Counted from the stretch's first letter, positions 47,634-59,659 are shown. The stretch is 64,000 bases of DNA from Methanococcoides sp. AM1 (GCF_900774055.1 NZ_CAAGSW010000005.1:186001-250000); one strand, 5' to 3'. The notes: a model not told the origin generated them from the letters alone. Made by a program: numbers and translations.

Positions 47634-48062
47634 TTAAACCCCGAAACCTTCCTGCAGACACTTTTCCCTTCTACATCCGGCTGTTAACCTTAGCTCCTCG
47701 CGTATCTCGATGCAATTCTGCCACACTCCGTGGACGTTGCAGTATGCAATGGCACAGAATTCCCGGTACTTTCCAAAATTTACCAATCCGAACACAACAT
47801 CCGGTTTTACTCCCGGACCGAAGGTTGCCCTTCCAATGGTGACAGTGTCCATCATCTTGGTGCGACCATACAGTTCAATGTATTTGATATGATGTTCCGG
47901 AGTGTTCGGATGTTTCACGTTTTCCCCCACAACAACACGGATGTATTCCTTCCCTGTATTGTCGTAATTCCTGAGGACCTCGATAGTGGGGATGTGCCTT
48001 TCTTTTGAACGGTCATCGACATTGTTTGTGTCTTCTGATCTTATGATTTCACTAAATTCCAT
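47634..48062 (-). CDS. sor: Superoxide reductase (neelaredoxin type)
   Basis: A 142-residue non-heme iron enzyme reducing superoxide to peroxide without making oxygen. It is the class II form with only the catalytic domain. The iron ligands are in RHIPTIEV, HPNTPEHHIKYIELYG and YCNVHGVW (the Cys and last His). AGGTGAG before ATG 48062 sets the start; the frame opens to 48131. The last 20 residues add two unusual cysteines (AGCRREKCLQEG) beyond the normal end. With ferritin and flavodoxin elsewhere in the window it gives defence against air. Confidence 0.92.
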   Translation of the reverse strand: MEFSEIIRSEDTNNVDDRSKERHIPTIEVLRNYDNTGKEYIRVVVGENVKHPNTPEHHIKYIELYGRTKMMDTVTIGRATFGPGVKPDVVFGLVNFGKYREFCAIAYCNVHGVWQNCIEIREELRLTAGCRREKCLQEGFGV

Positions 48063-48158
48063 GATCTCACCTGCTGGTTGTTGTGTTGTATTTTTTGGAT
48101 GAAGGGATATATGAAGGTGATTGCTGGCCACTGGGAATTACAAGCCCTACTCGTAAAT

Positions 48159-49412
48159 TCAGATTCTCTTTTTTCTTTCAAGAGAAAAGGTCATGGCTAA
48201 CATGAGCACTGCAATAACTACACTAAATCCGGGTGTTTTTTCTGGAGGAGATTCTGGCACAGATGCTAATGTTGATGCAGGTCTAGATACCAGTTCTTCA
48301 TCAAGAACAATTACTGATATTGCTAATATGTCGCCCTTTATTGCTGTCGAAACAATTTTGTCCCCTTTTGGTGACCACTGAAGCATCAAACCTTCACCAA
48401 TTCGAATCTGGTCAGTTCCGTCACTGTTCATGATCCAGATTTCATATTCTCCAATGCTCCCGGAATTGAAAACAATTTTACTTCCATCAGGCGACCAGTC
48501 TGAATAAGACTGTGATACAAAATACTCGGAATTATTGGTAAGAGGTTTTTTATTACTACCATCAGCATCCATTACCCATATGTTGGATGTATAATTTTCA
48601 TGATCAACCTTTGCATAAACTATTTTTGTACCATCAGGGGACCAGTCAATATTGTAAGCAGATCCGTCTACAAGTTGTGTTTTATCGGATCCGTCTTTGT
48701 TCATTACCCAGATTCCACCATTGCCGGATTCATTTGATACAAAAGCTATTTTTCCCCCATCTGGTCGCCATGTTGCCCCGATATTATCTTTTCCACTGGT
48801 GGTGAGCTTTAGATTATTACTACCATCGTGATCGACAATCCAGATATCGTAATCTTTAGAGACTTTAGAAATGTTGAATATTGGTTCTTTTTTGCTATTT
48901 ATTTCTACGGATTCCCAAACATTCCTGTTTTCAGAAGATGCAGAAACATAAACAATCTGTGAACTGTCTGGACTCCACGAAATGCCCCATCTGCCCGTCA
49001 ATCCAAGCAAATTGTTTTCAAGATGTGCTCCGTGAGTTAATTGTTTCTTATTTGAACCGTTGACATTCATGATCCAAAGCTCATGATTACCTGTGGTGTT
49101 TGAAATGAACAGGAATTGTGTTCCATCGGGAGATAAAGGATTATTAAATCCAAGTCCGAGTATAGTATCTCCAGACGCGAGCTGAGTTTTGTTACTTCCA
49201 TCAGCATCCATCATCCAAAAATCTACAACCCAATCTCCTGACGTTATGGTTTCGAGATCCGATGAAGTGTAAATGATCTTGTCCCCATCAGGAGACCATT
49301 GAGGGAATCCGATGGATTCGGTGTCATTGGTAAGTTGCAATATTTCACTTGCATCAACAATGTTGATTGTGAAAAAACAAAGAAAGAAGATCAAGAGGAG
49401 TTTTGTTTTCAT
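48159..49412 (-). CDS. Surface TolB-like beta-propeller with PGF-CTERM tail
   Basis: A ~417-residue exported protein. A signal peptide (MKTKLLLIFFLCFFTINIVDA) is followed by about seven TolB/WD40-like blades, each with a WSPDGxKIxxxS core and an IWxMNxDGSNKxxLT strand. The tail has a linker rich in Ser and Pro, then TPGF, a hydrophobic helix and basic RKKR. That is a PGF-CTERM signal, cleaved by archaeosortase A and replaced by a lipid anchor. It would sit on the S-layer face. Ligand unknown. ATG 49412 is chosen for the signal peptide. Confidence 0.85.
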   Translation of the reverse strand: MKTKLLLIFFLCFFTINIVDASEILQLTNDTESIGFPQWSPDGDKIIYTSSDLETITSGDWVVDFWMMDADGSNKTQLASGDTILGLGFNNPLSPDGTQFLFISNTTGNHELWIMNVNGSNKKQLTHGAHLENNLLGLTGRWGISWSPDSSQIVYVSASSENRNVWESVEINSKKEPIFNISKVSKDYDIWIVDHDGSNNLKLTTSGKDNIGATWRPDGGKIAFVSNESGNGGIWVMNKDGSDKTQLVDGSAYNIDWSPDGTKIVYAKVDHENYTSNIWVMDADGSNKKPLTNNSEYFVSQSYSDWSPDGSKIVFNSGSIGEYEIWIMNSDGTDQIRIGEGLMLQWSPKGDKIVSTAIKGDILAISVIVLDEELVSRPASTLASVPESPPEKTPGFSVVIAVLMLAMTFSLERKKRI

Positions 49413-49914
49413 AGCTTCATATCCAAGAGATAATTCTTTGAATGTCATTTTATAGATTTAACTAAGAATTTGTATAGTTACACGTATAAATTAGGATAAC
49501 AACTGATATTATTTTAAATGATATGATGCAAATTATGAATTTAAGAACTGTTCCCGAGATGCTAAAGCAGAATTGATATTGTCATCAATAACACAACATA
49601 ACACGAATTAGAATTACATGATTTTTCCATACTGAGCTTTATTTTATAGAATTGATAGTTGCATTTATTGTAAAAAGTATGAAAAGAACTTTGATTAATA
49701 TATTCTGAAAACTACATCCAGGGAAAAATGAAAAAATAAACTTAAAAACATTGCTACATGATATACTGAAAAGTGAGAACATACTCAGGCGTACAACTGT
49801 CGAATCAAATTCCGGTAATATTTCACCTCAATAGCAAACCTTTAATCCTCTCACTCAAATATCTCAAATATCTCAAACCCCAACTTATCCTAAAAACACT
49901 ACCTTCCAGAAACC
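49413..49914. other. AT-rich divergent intergenic region
   Basis: About 500 bases between the beta-propeller gene and uvrA. It contains several TATA-like stretches and a CTCAAATATCTCAAATATCTCAAA direct repeat (49853-49876) shortly before uvrA. No gene or RNA is supported. Confidence 0.4.
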
Positions 49915-52740
49915 ATGTCCCTCAAAAATATAATAGTCAAAGGTGCCAAGGAGCACAACCTGAAGAACATCGATCTCGTCCTTCCCCGTGACAAACTGAT
50001 AGTCATTACAGGACTCAGCGGTTCCGGTAAATCATCCCTTGCATTCGATACCATATATGCAGAAGGGCAGAGGCGATATGTTGAATCGCTCTCAGCTTAT
50101 GCAAGGCAGTTCCTGGGGCTGATGGAAAAGCCGGATGTTGAGTACATAGAAGGACTTTCTCCTGCAATCTCCATCGAACAGAAGACCACCAGCAAGAATC
50201 CCCGTTCCACAGTGGGAACGGTTACCGAGATCTATGATTACCTGAGGCTGCTCTATGCTAGAATAGGCATCAGGCATTGCCCTAAATGTGGGAAGGTCAT
50301 CGAGCCACAAAGTGTTGACCAGATCGTTGACAGCATTATGAAAATAGAGGAAGGCTCAAAGGTTCACATCCTTGCACCCCTTGTGCGTGAACGAAAAGGA
50401 GAGTACAAGAAGTTACTCACAGACCTGAGGGGAGAAGGATTTGCACGAGCAAGGGTGGATGGCGAGATCGTTGAACTGGATGATGCTGAGACCATCGAAC
50501 TGGGACGCTACTACAAACACAACATCGAAGTGGTGGTAGACCGACTTGTCATCAAGAAAGGAATGGAAGAAAGATTATCGGATTCCGTGGAAACCGCACT
50601 TGAGAAAAGTGGCGGGACATTGATGGTACATGTGCTTGACGGCGAAGAGATGGTATTCAGTGAAAATCTGGCATGTACGGACTGTGGAATTGGTTTTGAG
50701 GAGATGGAACCTTCTGCATTCTCATTTAACAGCCCGCAGGGTGCCTGTGAAGAATGCCACGGACTTGGCACTTCAATGGAGTTCGACCCCGAACTTATCG
50801 TCCCTGACCCCACCCTTACATTGAGGGAAGGTGCAGTTGAGACCTGGAACAAGAAGGACGGTTACTACATGCAGGCACTGGAGTCCGTGGGGAAGCGCTT
50901 CGGATTCTCACTTGACGTGCCCTTCGAGGAACTTGAACAGGAGCACAAGGACATAATCTTCAACGGTACTAACGAAATGATCGATTTCGTGCATGTCGGT
51001 AAGAACGGTGGCATGTGGAGGCACAAGGGACGCTTCCGGGGAGTCATCTCCAACATATCAAAGACATATGATAATACTGAATCAGAGAACACAAAGGACA
51101 GGCTCAGGAAGTACATCACCACCAAACCCTGTACGACCTGTAAAGGTAATAGGCTAAAACCTGCAAGCCTGGCTGTGAGCATCAATGAAAGCAACATCAT
51201 TGAGGTCACGCAAATGTCTGTGGAAACTGCATTGCATTTCTTTGAAGAACTTGAGCCAACCCTCACACCTCGTGAATATTCCATTGCAAGGCTGATCCTC
51301 AAGGAAATAAAGGCAAGACTTGGCTTCCTTATGGACGTCGGGCTTGATTATCTTACATTGAGCCGATCGGCAGCAACCCTTTCAGGAGGAGAAGCACAAC
51401 GGATCAGGCTTGCAACACAGATCGGTTCCAGCCTTATGGGCGTGCTGTATATTCTGGATGAACCCAGCATAGGGCTACACCAGAGAGACAATCTCAGACT
51501 TATCAATACATTGAAACATCTTCGTGATATCGGCAACACAGTAGTTGTCGTGGAGCACGATGAAGAGACGATAATGAACTCAGACCATGTGGTTGACATG
51601 GGACCGGGAGCCGGAATCCATGGTGGAGACATCGTGGCAGAAGGTACGCCTGAAGAGATCATGGAACATCCGGATTCACTTACCGGGCAGTACATGAGCG
51701 GGAAACTTGAGATAGCAGTCCCAAAGAAAAGGCGCAAGCCCACAGGCAAACTAATCCTCAGGGGTGCATCACAGAACAACCTCAAAGGTATCGATGTGGA
51801 ATTCCCGCTCGGGGTCATGGCATGCGTCACAGGTGTATCAGGTTCAGGAAAGAGCACACTCATCAACGAGACCCTCAACAAGGTGCTTGCCCAGAAATTG
51901 CATCGTGCAAGAGACAGACCGGGCAAATACAAGGATATAAAGGGTCTTGACCTGATCGACAAGGTCATCACCATAGACCAGTCACCTATCGGAAGGACAC
52001 CGCGATCCAATCCGGCCACATATACCAACCTGTTCACACCCATAAGAGAACTCTTTGCACAGACAAAGATGTCAAAGTCCCGCGGATACAAGCCTGGAAG
52101 GTTCAGCTTCAATGTGCGCGGAGGCAGGTGTGAGACCTGTTCAGGTGACGGTATCATAACAATTGAAATGCACTTCCTACCTGACGTTTATGTGCCCTGT
52201 GAGGTCTGTCACGGGAAGCGATACAACCGTGAGACCCTTGAGGTCACCTACAAGGACAAGACCATCGCTGATGTGCTTGCCATGACCGTGGAGGAAGCAC
52301 TGGAATTCTTTGAGAACATACCAAAGATAAATAAAAAGCTCCAGACCCTCTACGACGTTGGTCTTGGTTACATCAAACTTGGCCAGTCGTCGACAACCCT
52401 CTCAGGAGGAGAGGCACAGCGTGTGAAACTCGCAACGGAGCTTAGCAGGCGTTCTACCGGAAAGACGGTTCATATCCTCGATGAGCCAACAACAGGATTG
52501 CACTTTGACGATGTGAACAAGTTACTTGACGTGCTCCAGCGACTTGTGGATGCAGGCAATACGGTCATTGTCATAGAACACAACCTTGACGTTATCAAGA
52601 CAGCAGACTGGGTGATAGATCTGGGTCCTGAAGGTGGAGAACGTGGTGGCAATATTATTGCAAAAGGCACACCCGAGAAAATAGCAAAGAGCAAAGTATC
52701 CTATACAGGAGAATTCCTGAAAAGAGTACTCAAAAAATAA
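49915..52740 (+). CDS. uvrA: Excinuclease ABC subunit A
   Basis: A 941-residue DNA damage recognition ATPase. It has two ABC modules: the first with Walker [14 protein letters not shown] (about 33-45) and signature [12 protein letters not shown], the second with [13 protein letters not shown] and [12 protein letters not shown]. Zinc-binding CxxC pairs are seen at CPKCGK, CTDCG, CTTCKG and CETCSGDG. It works with UvrB and UvrC, which are not in this window. Bacterial Uvr genes occur in mesophilic methanogens and are considered acquired from bacteria. No ribosome binding site is evident, so the mRNA may be leaderless. Confidence 0.97.
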   Translation: MSLKNIIVKGAKEHNLKNIDLVLPRDKLIVITGLSGSGKSSLAFDTIYAEGQRRYVESLSAYARQFLGLMEKPDVEYIEGLSPAISIEQKTTSKNPRSTVGTVTEIYDYLRLLYARIGIRHCPKCGKVIEPQSVDQIVDSIMKIEEGSKVHILAPLVRERKGEYKKLLTDLRGEGFARARVDGEIVELDDAETIELGRYYKHNIEVVVDRLVIKKGMEERLSDSVETALEKSGGTLMVHVLDGEEMVFSENLACTDCGIGFEEMEPSAFSFNSPQGACEECHGLGTSMEFDPELIVPDPTLTLREGAVETWNKKDGYYMQALESVGKRFGFSLDVPFEELEQEHKDIIFNGTNEMIDFVHVGKNGGMWRHKGRFRGVISNISKTYDNTESENTKDRLRKYITTKPCTTCKGNRLKPASLAVSINESNIIEVTQMSVETALHFFEELEPTLTPREYSIARLILKEIKARLGFLMDVGLDYLTLSRSAATLSGGEAQRIRLATQIGSSLMGVLYILDEPSIGLHQRDNLRLINTLKHLRDIGNTVVVVEHDEETIMNSDHVVDMGPGAGIHGGDIVAEGTPEEIMEHPDSLTGQYMSGKLEIAVPKKRRKPTGKLILRGASQNNLKGIDVEFPLGVMACVTGVSGSGKSTLINETLNKVLAQKLHRARDRPGKYKDIKGLDLIDKVITIDQSPIGRTPRSNPATYTNLFTPIRELFAQTKMSKSRGYKPGRFSFNVRGGRCETCSGDGIITIEMHFLPDVYVPCEVCHGKRYNRETLEVTYKDKTIADVLAMTVEEALEFFENIPKINKKLQTLYDVGLGYIKLGQSSTTLSGGEAQRVKLATELSRRSTGKTVHILDEPTTGLHFDDVNKLLDVLQRLVDAGNTVIVIEHNLDVIKTADWVIDLGPEGGERGGNIIAKGTPEKIAKSKVSYTGEFLKRVLKK

Positions 52741-52794
52741 GTTGAAAGACTAAAAGTGATTCAAAAAGTAAAGAGTTTGGAAACTTAAAGGGTT

Positions 52795-52826
52795 AAAAAA
52801 GATATCTGACCGGAACGTCAGATATC
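52795..52826 (-). terminator. Terminator between uvrA and fmdE, minus strand
   Basis: A perfect ten-base-pair hairpin (52826-52817 with 52810-52801) is followed on the minus strand by six T residues. It contains the fmdE-family stop codon; without a T run on the plus strand it is mainly a leftward terminator. Confidence 0.75.
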
Positions 52827-53402
52827 ATGACCTTCAAAGCAGGAAAGACAGACCATATTCCCATCTTTTACGCGAAGGCGTGTTTCCATTGTTTCCTCGC
52901 CGCATTCTGCACATGCTATGGAACGATATACCATTGCCTTTTCAGGCGGTTCGACCTCAACTCTTGTTGCAGTGAACAACTCATCAGCCGGAATGTCAAG
53001 AATTGCAAGACCTCTTTCAGCATGCCTTTTCTTGAACTCTTCCTGTTCCTCATCTGTAGCAGTGCCATTTCTTACTTTGGGGAAAAGTTCATTGTAACGT
53101 GGATCTTCCCGGCGCTGGCGCGGATTGATCGAAATACGAAGTGCTTCGCGCTCTCCCCTTTTGAAGAAAGTATAAACGTGCTTGCCAAGGTCTTTGAATA
53201 CAAGGTTTCCTTTTCCAAAGGTGCAGCCGTTGATCACCTGAATGGCATCCACGCTGCATGACTTGTTCTCAACGACAACCACAAGTTCCTCGTCCTCAGA
53301 GCGATCCTTGAACTGCTCGGCTGCATAGGTTGCAACCCTGTAACCAATAACAAGTCCGGGGCACAGGTGCCCATGGAACTTAACTGCATCTTCCAGTTCC
53401 AT
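52818..53402 (-). CDS. fmdE: FmdE-family protein
   Basis: A 194-residue protein. The N-terminal FHGHLCPGLVIGYR (residues 9-22) is the FmdE hallmark, its His and Cys being thought to bind metal or a cofactor; VDAIQVINGCTFGKGNL follows. The C-terminus is a zinc ribbon (CAECGEE...CLSCF). FmdE co-purified with molybdenum formylmethanofuran dehydrogenase in methanogens, but many paralogs lack fmd neighbours, as here, so its exact role is open. It lies nine bases downstream of purB and is likely co-transcribed. Confidence 0.88.
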   Translation of the reverse strand: MELEDAVKFHGHLCPGLVIGYRVATYAAEQFKDRSEDEELVVVVENKSCSVDAIQVINGCTFGKGNLVFKDLGKHVYTFFKRGEREALRISINPRQRREDPRYNELFPKVRNGTATDEEQEEFKKRHAERGLAILDIPADELFTATRVEVEPPEKAMVYRSIACAECGEETMETRLRVKDGNMVCLSCFEGHDI

Positions 53403-53411
53403 GATCTCACC

Positions 53412-54752
53412 TTAGAACTGGCTTCTGATCTTTGCAGCTACGTTCTCGACCTGCTCCACAGCGGTACCGATGTACCGGTCAGGGTTCACGAGGTCTGTGA
53501 TATCGGATTCACTTAAGTATTGTGTAACTTCCGGCTTGCCAAGAAGAACATCCTTAAGGTGCATTCCTGATTCGTGTGCCTCCATTGCTGAGCTTCGGAC
53601 GATCTCATGAGCTTCCTGCCTGCCGACACCACGTTTTGCAAGCTCGATCATGACAGACTCACCCATGTTAAGACCACGAAGAAGATCAAGGTTCTTACGG
53701 ATGTTCTCAGGATAGAACCTGAGGTTCTCGATAACACCGATAGCCAGTTTGAGAAGGTGATCGGTCAGTACACAGCTTTCAGGGAAAACGACCCTTTCAC
53801 ATGAGGAATTTGTAAGGTCACGCTCATCCCAGAGAGTATTGTTAAGCAGTTCAGGTTCGACCATTGAGCGAACGATACGTGCCAGACCACTGATCTGCTC
53901 TGACTTGATAGGGTTCCTCTTGTGAGGCATGGTGGAAGAACCTACCTGTTTCTTGCGGAAGCTTTCCTCGACCTCTGCGATCTCGCTTCTCTGGAGGGTG
54001 CGGATCTCCACAGCGATCTTGTCAAGGGTTGTTACGGTGTTCGCCATCCACATAACGAATTCTGCATGGCGGTCACGCTGGATGATCTGGTTTGAAACGT
54101 CAACACTGCCAAGACCAAGATATTCCATTGCGTACTTCTGTATCTCAATACCGTCCTTGCCGAATGCTGCCTGTGTACCTACAGCTCCGGTCATCTGACC
54201 TACCAGAAGACGTGGTGTGAGCTGTCCCAGACGTTCAAGGTGTCTTGCCATCTCACTTGCCCAGATGGCAAACCTGAGACCGTATGTCGTTGGCACACCG
54301 ATCTGACCATGTGTCCTTCCTGCACAGACAGTGTTCTTGTGTTCTTCTGCCTTTGTAAGCAAGACATCAAGAAGCGTACGTACCTTATCCTCAAGGATAG
54401 CAACAGCATCCATCATCTGAAGAGCAGTAGCTGTATCCAGGATATCGTTAGATGTTGCACCAAAGTGCACCCACTTGGCAGCATCCTCTGTACACTGCTC
54501 GGAGATCGCAAGAACGATGGCCATCATATCATGGTGGATCTCATCTTCTATCTCTGTGACCCTTTCAAGTTTTACCTGATTTATGCTTTTCTCGATCTGT
54601 GCTGCAGCTTCAGCAGGAACTATACCGATCTTTGCTTCAGCCTGTGAAAGTGCTGCTTCGGTCTTTAAGAGCTTTTCAAGGCGATTTGCCTCACTCCAGA
54701 CATATTTCATTTCGTCAGTGCCGTAACGATATTCAATAGGATGGATTGCCAT
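53412..54752 (-). CDS. purB: Adenylosuccinate lyase
   Basis: A 446-residue homotetrameric lyase acting twice in purine synthesis (SAICAR to AICAR, and adenylosuccinate to AMP). Signatures are HFGATSNDILDT, GRTHGQIGVPTTYG with a catalytic His, and the signature loop GSSTMPHKRNP. The length is normal. It precedes the FmdE-family gene with nine bases between them. Confidence 0.97.
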   Translation of the reverse strand: MAIHPIEYRYGTDEMKYVWSEANRLEKLLKTEAALSQAEAKIGIVPAEAAAQIEKSINQVKLERVTEIEDEIHHDMMAIVLAISEQCTEDAAKWVHFGATSNDILDTATALQMMDAVAILEDKVRTLLDVLLTKAEEHKNTVCAGRTHGQIGVPTTYGLRFAIWASEMARHLERLGQLTPRLLVGQMTGAVGTQAAFGKDGIEIQKYAMEYLGLGSVDVSNQIIQRDRHAEFVMWMANTVTTLDKIAVEIRTLQRSEIAEVEESFRKKQVGSSTMPHKRNPIKSEQISGLARIVRSMVEPELLNNTLWDERDLTNSSCERVVFPESCVLTDHLLKLAIGVIENLRFYPENIRKNLDLLRGLNMGESVMIELAKRGVGRQEAHEIVRSSAMEAHESGMHLKDVLLGKPEVTQYLSESDITDLVNPDRYIGTAVEQVENVAAKIRSQF

Positions 54753-54950
54753 ATCTTTTGGTCTCCTTGGATTGTAAAACTAAATTTTACCAATGAACTA
54801 TATGGGCTACATAAACAATAAACCCATAAATAAGCTTTGAGCATGGAATCCTATTCTACCCGAGAATGAGACACTCAAGGACCATCAAGAAGGTAATGTT
54901 TATCTATTGATAGACACCATAAATTATATTATATACAGGGGGAAGTGATC

Positions 54951-55376
54951 GTGGAAAAATTACATGTGTTTCTTGAAAAGCTCGACAACAATGAGTTTAC
55001 GAATAAGGATATAGACTTGCTTCTAAAACAGATGTCAGAAGATGCGAAACAGGGCATCATTGCAATGACAAAGGATGACAGGCAATGGCTAGAAACATAC
55101 GCATTTGGCCTGCAGCAATTTGAAGTGATGTGTAGCAAGGATCCATCAAAAATGAGAGCTGGTGACTGGAGACAGGCTGTTGATGATTTTAGCAAGGTTA
55201 GATTTTTCGTCGATGACATGGAAGAGAGGGATCTGGTTAAAAACGTATTCTGGAATGTAGAAGGAATAGTTACATTCGATATTCCGGATACCATCGGCTA
55301 CAGGAATTTCATTTATTGCAGGATAAAAAGCTATCTTGAGAAACTCTACAATTTTCAAAATGATCCGGATAATTGA
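54951..55376 (+). CDS. Hypothetical 141-residue protein
   Basis: A soluble, mainly helical protein that I do not recognise. It starts with GTG at 54951, directly behind GGGGGAAGTGAT, a good match to the ribosome binding site; GTG 54945 is an alternative. A TAAATTATATTATATAC promoter lies ~30 bases upstream, so expression is likely. Features are KLDNNEFTNKDIDLLLKQM, RQWLETYAFGLQQFEVMC and a C-terminal YRNFIYCRIKSYLEKLY. No signal peptide, membrane helix or catalytic motif is visible. Confidence 0.65.
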   Translation: MEKLHVFLEKLDNNEFTNKDIDLLLKQMSEDAKQGIIAMTKDDRQWLETYAFGLQQFEVMCSKDPSKMRAGDWRQAVDDFSKVRFFVDDMEERDLVKNVFWNVEGIVTFDIPDTIGYRNFIYCRIKSYLEKLYNFQNDPDN

Positions 55377-55431
55377 ATATGAATTGATCAGAAATTAAGT
55401 CATAAATATTCAATTCAAATAGATTATAGAA

Positions 55432-55503
55432 CGGGCCTGCCGGGAATCGAACCCGGGTTCTAAGCTCCGGAGGCTAAAGTGATATCCACTACACTACAGG
55501 CCC
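55432..55503 (-). tRNA. tRNA-Arg (anticodon CCG)
   Basis: The minus strand folds as a complete tRNA. The acceptor arm GGGCCTG pairs with CAGGCCC; the T-arm CCGGG-TTCGATT-CCCGG is perfect; the anticodon loop is CTCCGGA, giving anticodon CCG for Arg codon CGG. The anticodon stem has one T-T mismatch (27-43 arm). CCA is not encoded, there is no intron, and the discriminator base is G. A CATATATT box about 26 bases upstream is the probable promoter. Confidence 0.95.
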
Positions 55504-55873
55504 ATAATATGACTATGAATATATGTTATCGAGTTAGTGACAACAGTAACTGATTGTAGAATAAACCAGTTATTATATTATTGTTTTGGAATTGGGACTT
55601 GACAGATGGACACAAAACACTCATATTTTAGAATACTTCAAGCATCATTAACAAGAATATGATTTAAAGTAAAGGCTTTCCACATAAAAAAAGTTCATTT
55701 TATCAATCAGGCATTAGTTCATTGATATAATATTATTCTTTAAAATATAGTATATTATTGATATAACATTATTTTTGAAAACATATTAATACACATTTCA
55801 ATACATTAAAGCACAAGTATACTTTGAAGGAACTCCAATATTAGTATAAAAACGAACTATTTTACACAAAAAA
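55504..55873. other. AT-rich region with a direct repeat before a histidine kinase
   Basis: About 370 bases, very AT-rich. The segment ATTGATATAATATTATTCTT (55721-55740) recurs with one or two changes 36 bases further on (55757-55776). The two copies lie about 100 bases ahead of the kinase start, where promoter and regulator sites are expected. No gene is seen. Confidence 0.45.
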
Positions 55874-57499
55874 ATGACAGTAAAAAAAGAAATTAAAAGC
55901 TCTGAAAAGATCGAAGATCTGGAACAGACTATCAAAGACCTCAGAGATGAGATCGAACTGGTCACTAGGGAAGCTGGGGAAAAGGAAGAGTCTTATAAGC
56001 TTCATCTTGAGAATCTCAATGATGTCATCTTTAGTGTTGACAAGGTAGGAAACTTTACGTATATAACCTCCGCTATTGAACTTTTTACAGGCTATTTGCC
56101 AGAAGAAGTCATAGGCACATCATTTATGAGATATATACACCCAGAGGATCTTCCAGGTCTGCTTGAAGATATGGACCTGACCCTTAAAGGTGAGCACAAA
56201 CCCTACATGTTCAGAGTTATTGGGAAATCAGGCAAGATAACACATGTACACACTTCTTCAAAAGGAATTGTCAGAAATGGGGAAGTTGTTGGCCTTAATG
56301 GGATCATGGTAAACATCAATCAGCTCAAAAAAGTTGAGCGTGAGTTGATGAAAGAAAAGGAAAAAGCCCAACATTACCTCAATGTTTCCAATGTTATGTT
56401 CGTTGCTCTTGACAGAAACCAGAAAATAACTCTTGTAAATGCGAAAACCGTAGAGATTCTTGGTTATTCTGAGAATGAGTTACTTGGAAGCAACTGGTTT
56501 GATATGGCAATACCTGAGAACGATCATGATAATGTAAAGGGTATATTCAACACTATTATATCAGGTGATATCGATCAATTTCAGTATTACGAGAATGCAA
56601 TTATCACAAGATCGGGTGAAGAAAGAATAATTTCCTGGCATAATTCGACACTTTATGATGATGATGGGAACATCAGCGGAATACTTGCTTCAGGCATCGA
56701 TGTTACTGAAAGGAAGATTGCAGAAAAGACAATGTTGCATGCAAAAATTGAAGCTGAAACTGCAAACCAGGCAAAGACCACATTCATTGCAAACATCAGT
56801 CACGAATTGAGGACACCTCTTAATTCAGTGATAGGGTTCTCAGAAATTCTTCTTGAAAAGAAATTCGGATATATTAATGAAAAGCAAAAAAGATACCTAC
56901 ACAATATATACTCCAGTGGAAAACACCTTCTTGATGTTTTTAATTTAATGCTGGAAGTTTCAAAGATCGAGTCCGAAGTGATTGAACTTAATTATAAGAC
57001 AGTAGAATTAGTCGAATTTGTGGAAAATATCCGGAAACATGTTATCCCAATAGTTCAGGATAAAGAGCAGAGACTGACATTTAATATCAACTCAGATGTC
57101 GAATATATTACAGTCGATCTCGAAAAAGTAGAACAAAGTATTATCCATCTCATTGGCAATGCCAGCAAATTTTCAGAAAATGGTAGCCCCATTATCGTTG
57201 AAATTAAGAATACTGATAAATATCTGGTTTTTGAAGTGTCAGACATTGGAATCGGAATATCAGAGGAAAATATTGATAAACTTTTTAGCCCCTTCACTCA
57301 GATCGATGCATCTTCAACAAGAAGCCATGGGGGAATTGGAATTGGATTATGTCTTGCAAAAAAATACTCAGAATTGCATGGTGGGTCCCTGAATGTAAAA
57401 AGTGAAATCAACGAAGGTAGCACTTTTATTTTTAAGATACCACTAAAACCTGAGATCAATACAGCAATTTTATCTGAAAAAGATAATGAAAAAAAATAA
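55874..57499 (+). CDS. PAS-domain sensor histidine kinase
   Basis: A 541-residue cytoplasmic kinase. A short coiled coil (5-45) leads into two PAS/PAC domains (about 45-155 and 170-285; GNFTYITSAIELFTGYLPEEVIG and QKITLVNAKTVEILGYSENELLG), then a HisKA domain with phosphoacceptor His in ISHELRTPLNS (about 311) and a HATPase domain (LIGNASKFSENG, DIGIGISEENIDKLF, GGIGIGLCLAKKYSE). The HisKA form is the bacterial one, unlike the LRHD type of the kinase at 44-46 kb. There is no response regulator adjacent. It is convergent with a small winged-helix gene. Confidence 0.92.
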   Translation: MTVKKEIKSSEKIEDLEQTIKDLRDEIELVTREAGEKEESYKLHLENLNDVIFSVDKVGNFTYITSAIELFTGYLPEEVIGTSFMRYIHPEDLPGLLEDMDLTLKGEHKPYMFRVIGKSGKITHVHTSSKGIVRNGEVVGLNGIMVNINQLKKVERELMKEKEKAQHYLNVSNVMFVALDRNQKITLVNAKTVEILGYSENELLGSNWFDMAIPENDHDNVKGIFNTIISGDIDQFQYYENAIITRSGEERIISWHNSTLYDDDGNISGILASGIDVTERKIAEKTMLHAKIEAETANQAKTTFIANISHELRTPLNSVIGFSEILLEKKFGYINEKQKRYLHNIYSSGKHLLDVFNLMLEVSKIESEVIELNYKTVELVEFVENIRKHVIPIVQDKEQRLTFNINSDVEYITVDLEKVEQSIIHLIGNASKFSENGSPIIVEIKNTDKYLVFEVSDIGIGISEENIDKLFSPFTQIDASSTRSHGGIGIGLCLAKKYSELHGGSLNVKSEINEGSTFIFKIPLKPEINTAILSEKDNEKK

Positions 57500-57517
57500 A
57501 TTATAAAAAATAAAGGA

Positions 57518-57718
57518 TCATTCCTTTGAAACATCGTAGTAACATCTTTTAGGAGAGTAAACAAGACCCTTTTTCTTCAGTGATGTAATTGTTTTACTAA
57601 CAAGTTTACCGTCCAGACCAGTAGACTCTGCAATATCACCAGGTCTTAAGGATTTGTCAGAGCCTTCCAGAGCATTTAGTACTGCTGATTCATTTTCAGT
57701 TAATGTTTCTTCACTCAT
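57518..57718 (-). CDS. Small winged-helix transcription factor
   Basis: A 66-residue protein made almost only of a winged helix: AVLNALEGSDKSLRPGDIAESTGLDGKLVSKTITSLKKKGLVYSPKRCYY includes helix-turn-helix (DIAESTGLDGKLVSKTI) and the wing. Such minimal regulators are common in Methanosarcinales. It is convergent with the histidine kinase, 18 bases apart. The target is unknown; it may act on its own promoter. Confidence 0.82.
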   Translation of the reverse strand: MSEETLTENESAVLNALEGSDKSLRPGDIAESTGLDGKLVSKTITSLKKKGLVYSPKRCYYDVSKE

Positions 57719-57832
57719 GATATAACCTCACATAGATATGAAATGTGTACGATATAAACATTATCTATAAACAATAAAGTACTGATCAACAAAAGTGGAA
57801 TCAAAAGCCAGTTTAAGATCAAAAATTCAAAA

Positions 57833-57881
57833 ATAATTAAAGAAATGGGGAGGAGAACTGTTACAGATTAAAATCTGTAAC
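57833..57881 (-). terminator. Terminator at the end of the str operon
   Basis: A ten-base-pair inverted repeat (GTTACAGATT with AATCTGTAAC, 57860-57869 and 57872-57881) is followed on the minus strand, after about 15 bases, by a T-rich tract. It lies 36 bases past the S10 stop codon. Confidence 0.55.
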
Positions 57882-57916
57882 ATAGTTCCATGCCATTTTG
57901 ACCAATATCGAAGTAC

Positions 57917-59529
<1,613 letters not shown>

Positions 59530-59659
59530 AATATATTCTCCTTTATTTTTGAGTGTTAGATGTAATATCTATGATTTTGACCTAAATTGTTGTTTCTACT
59601 CTTAAACCTTTCCGAAGGATAGAACATTTCATAACAAAAAGATGGATGAAACATCCACC

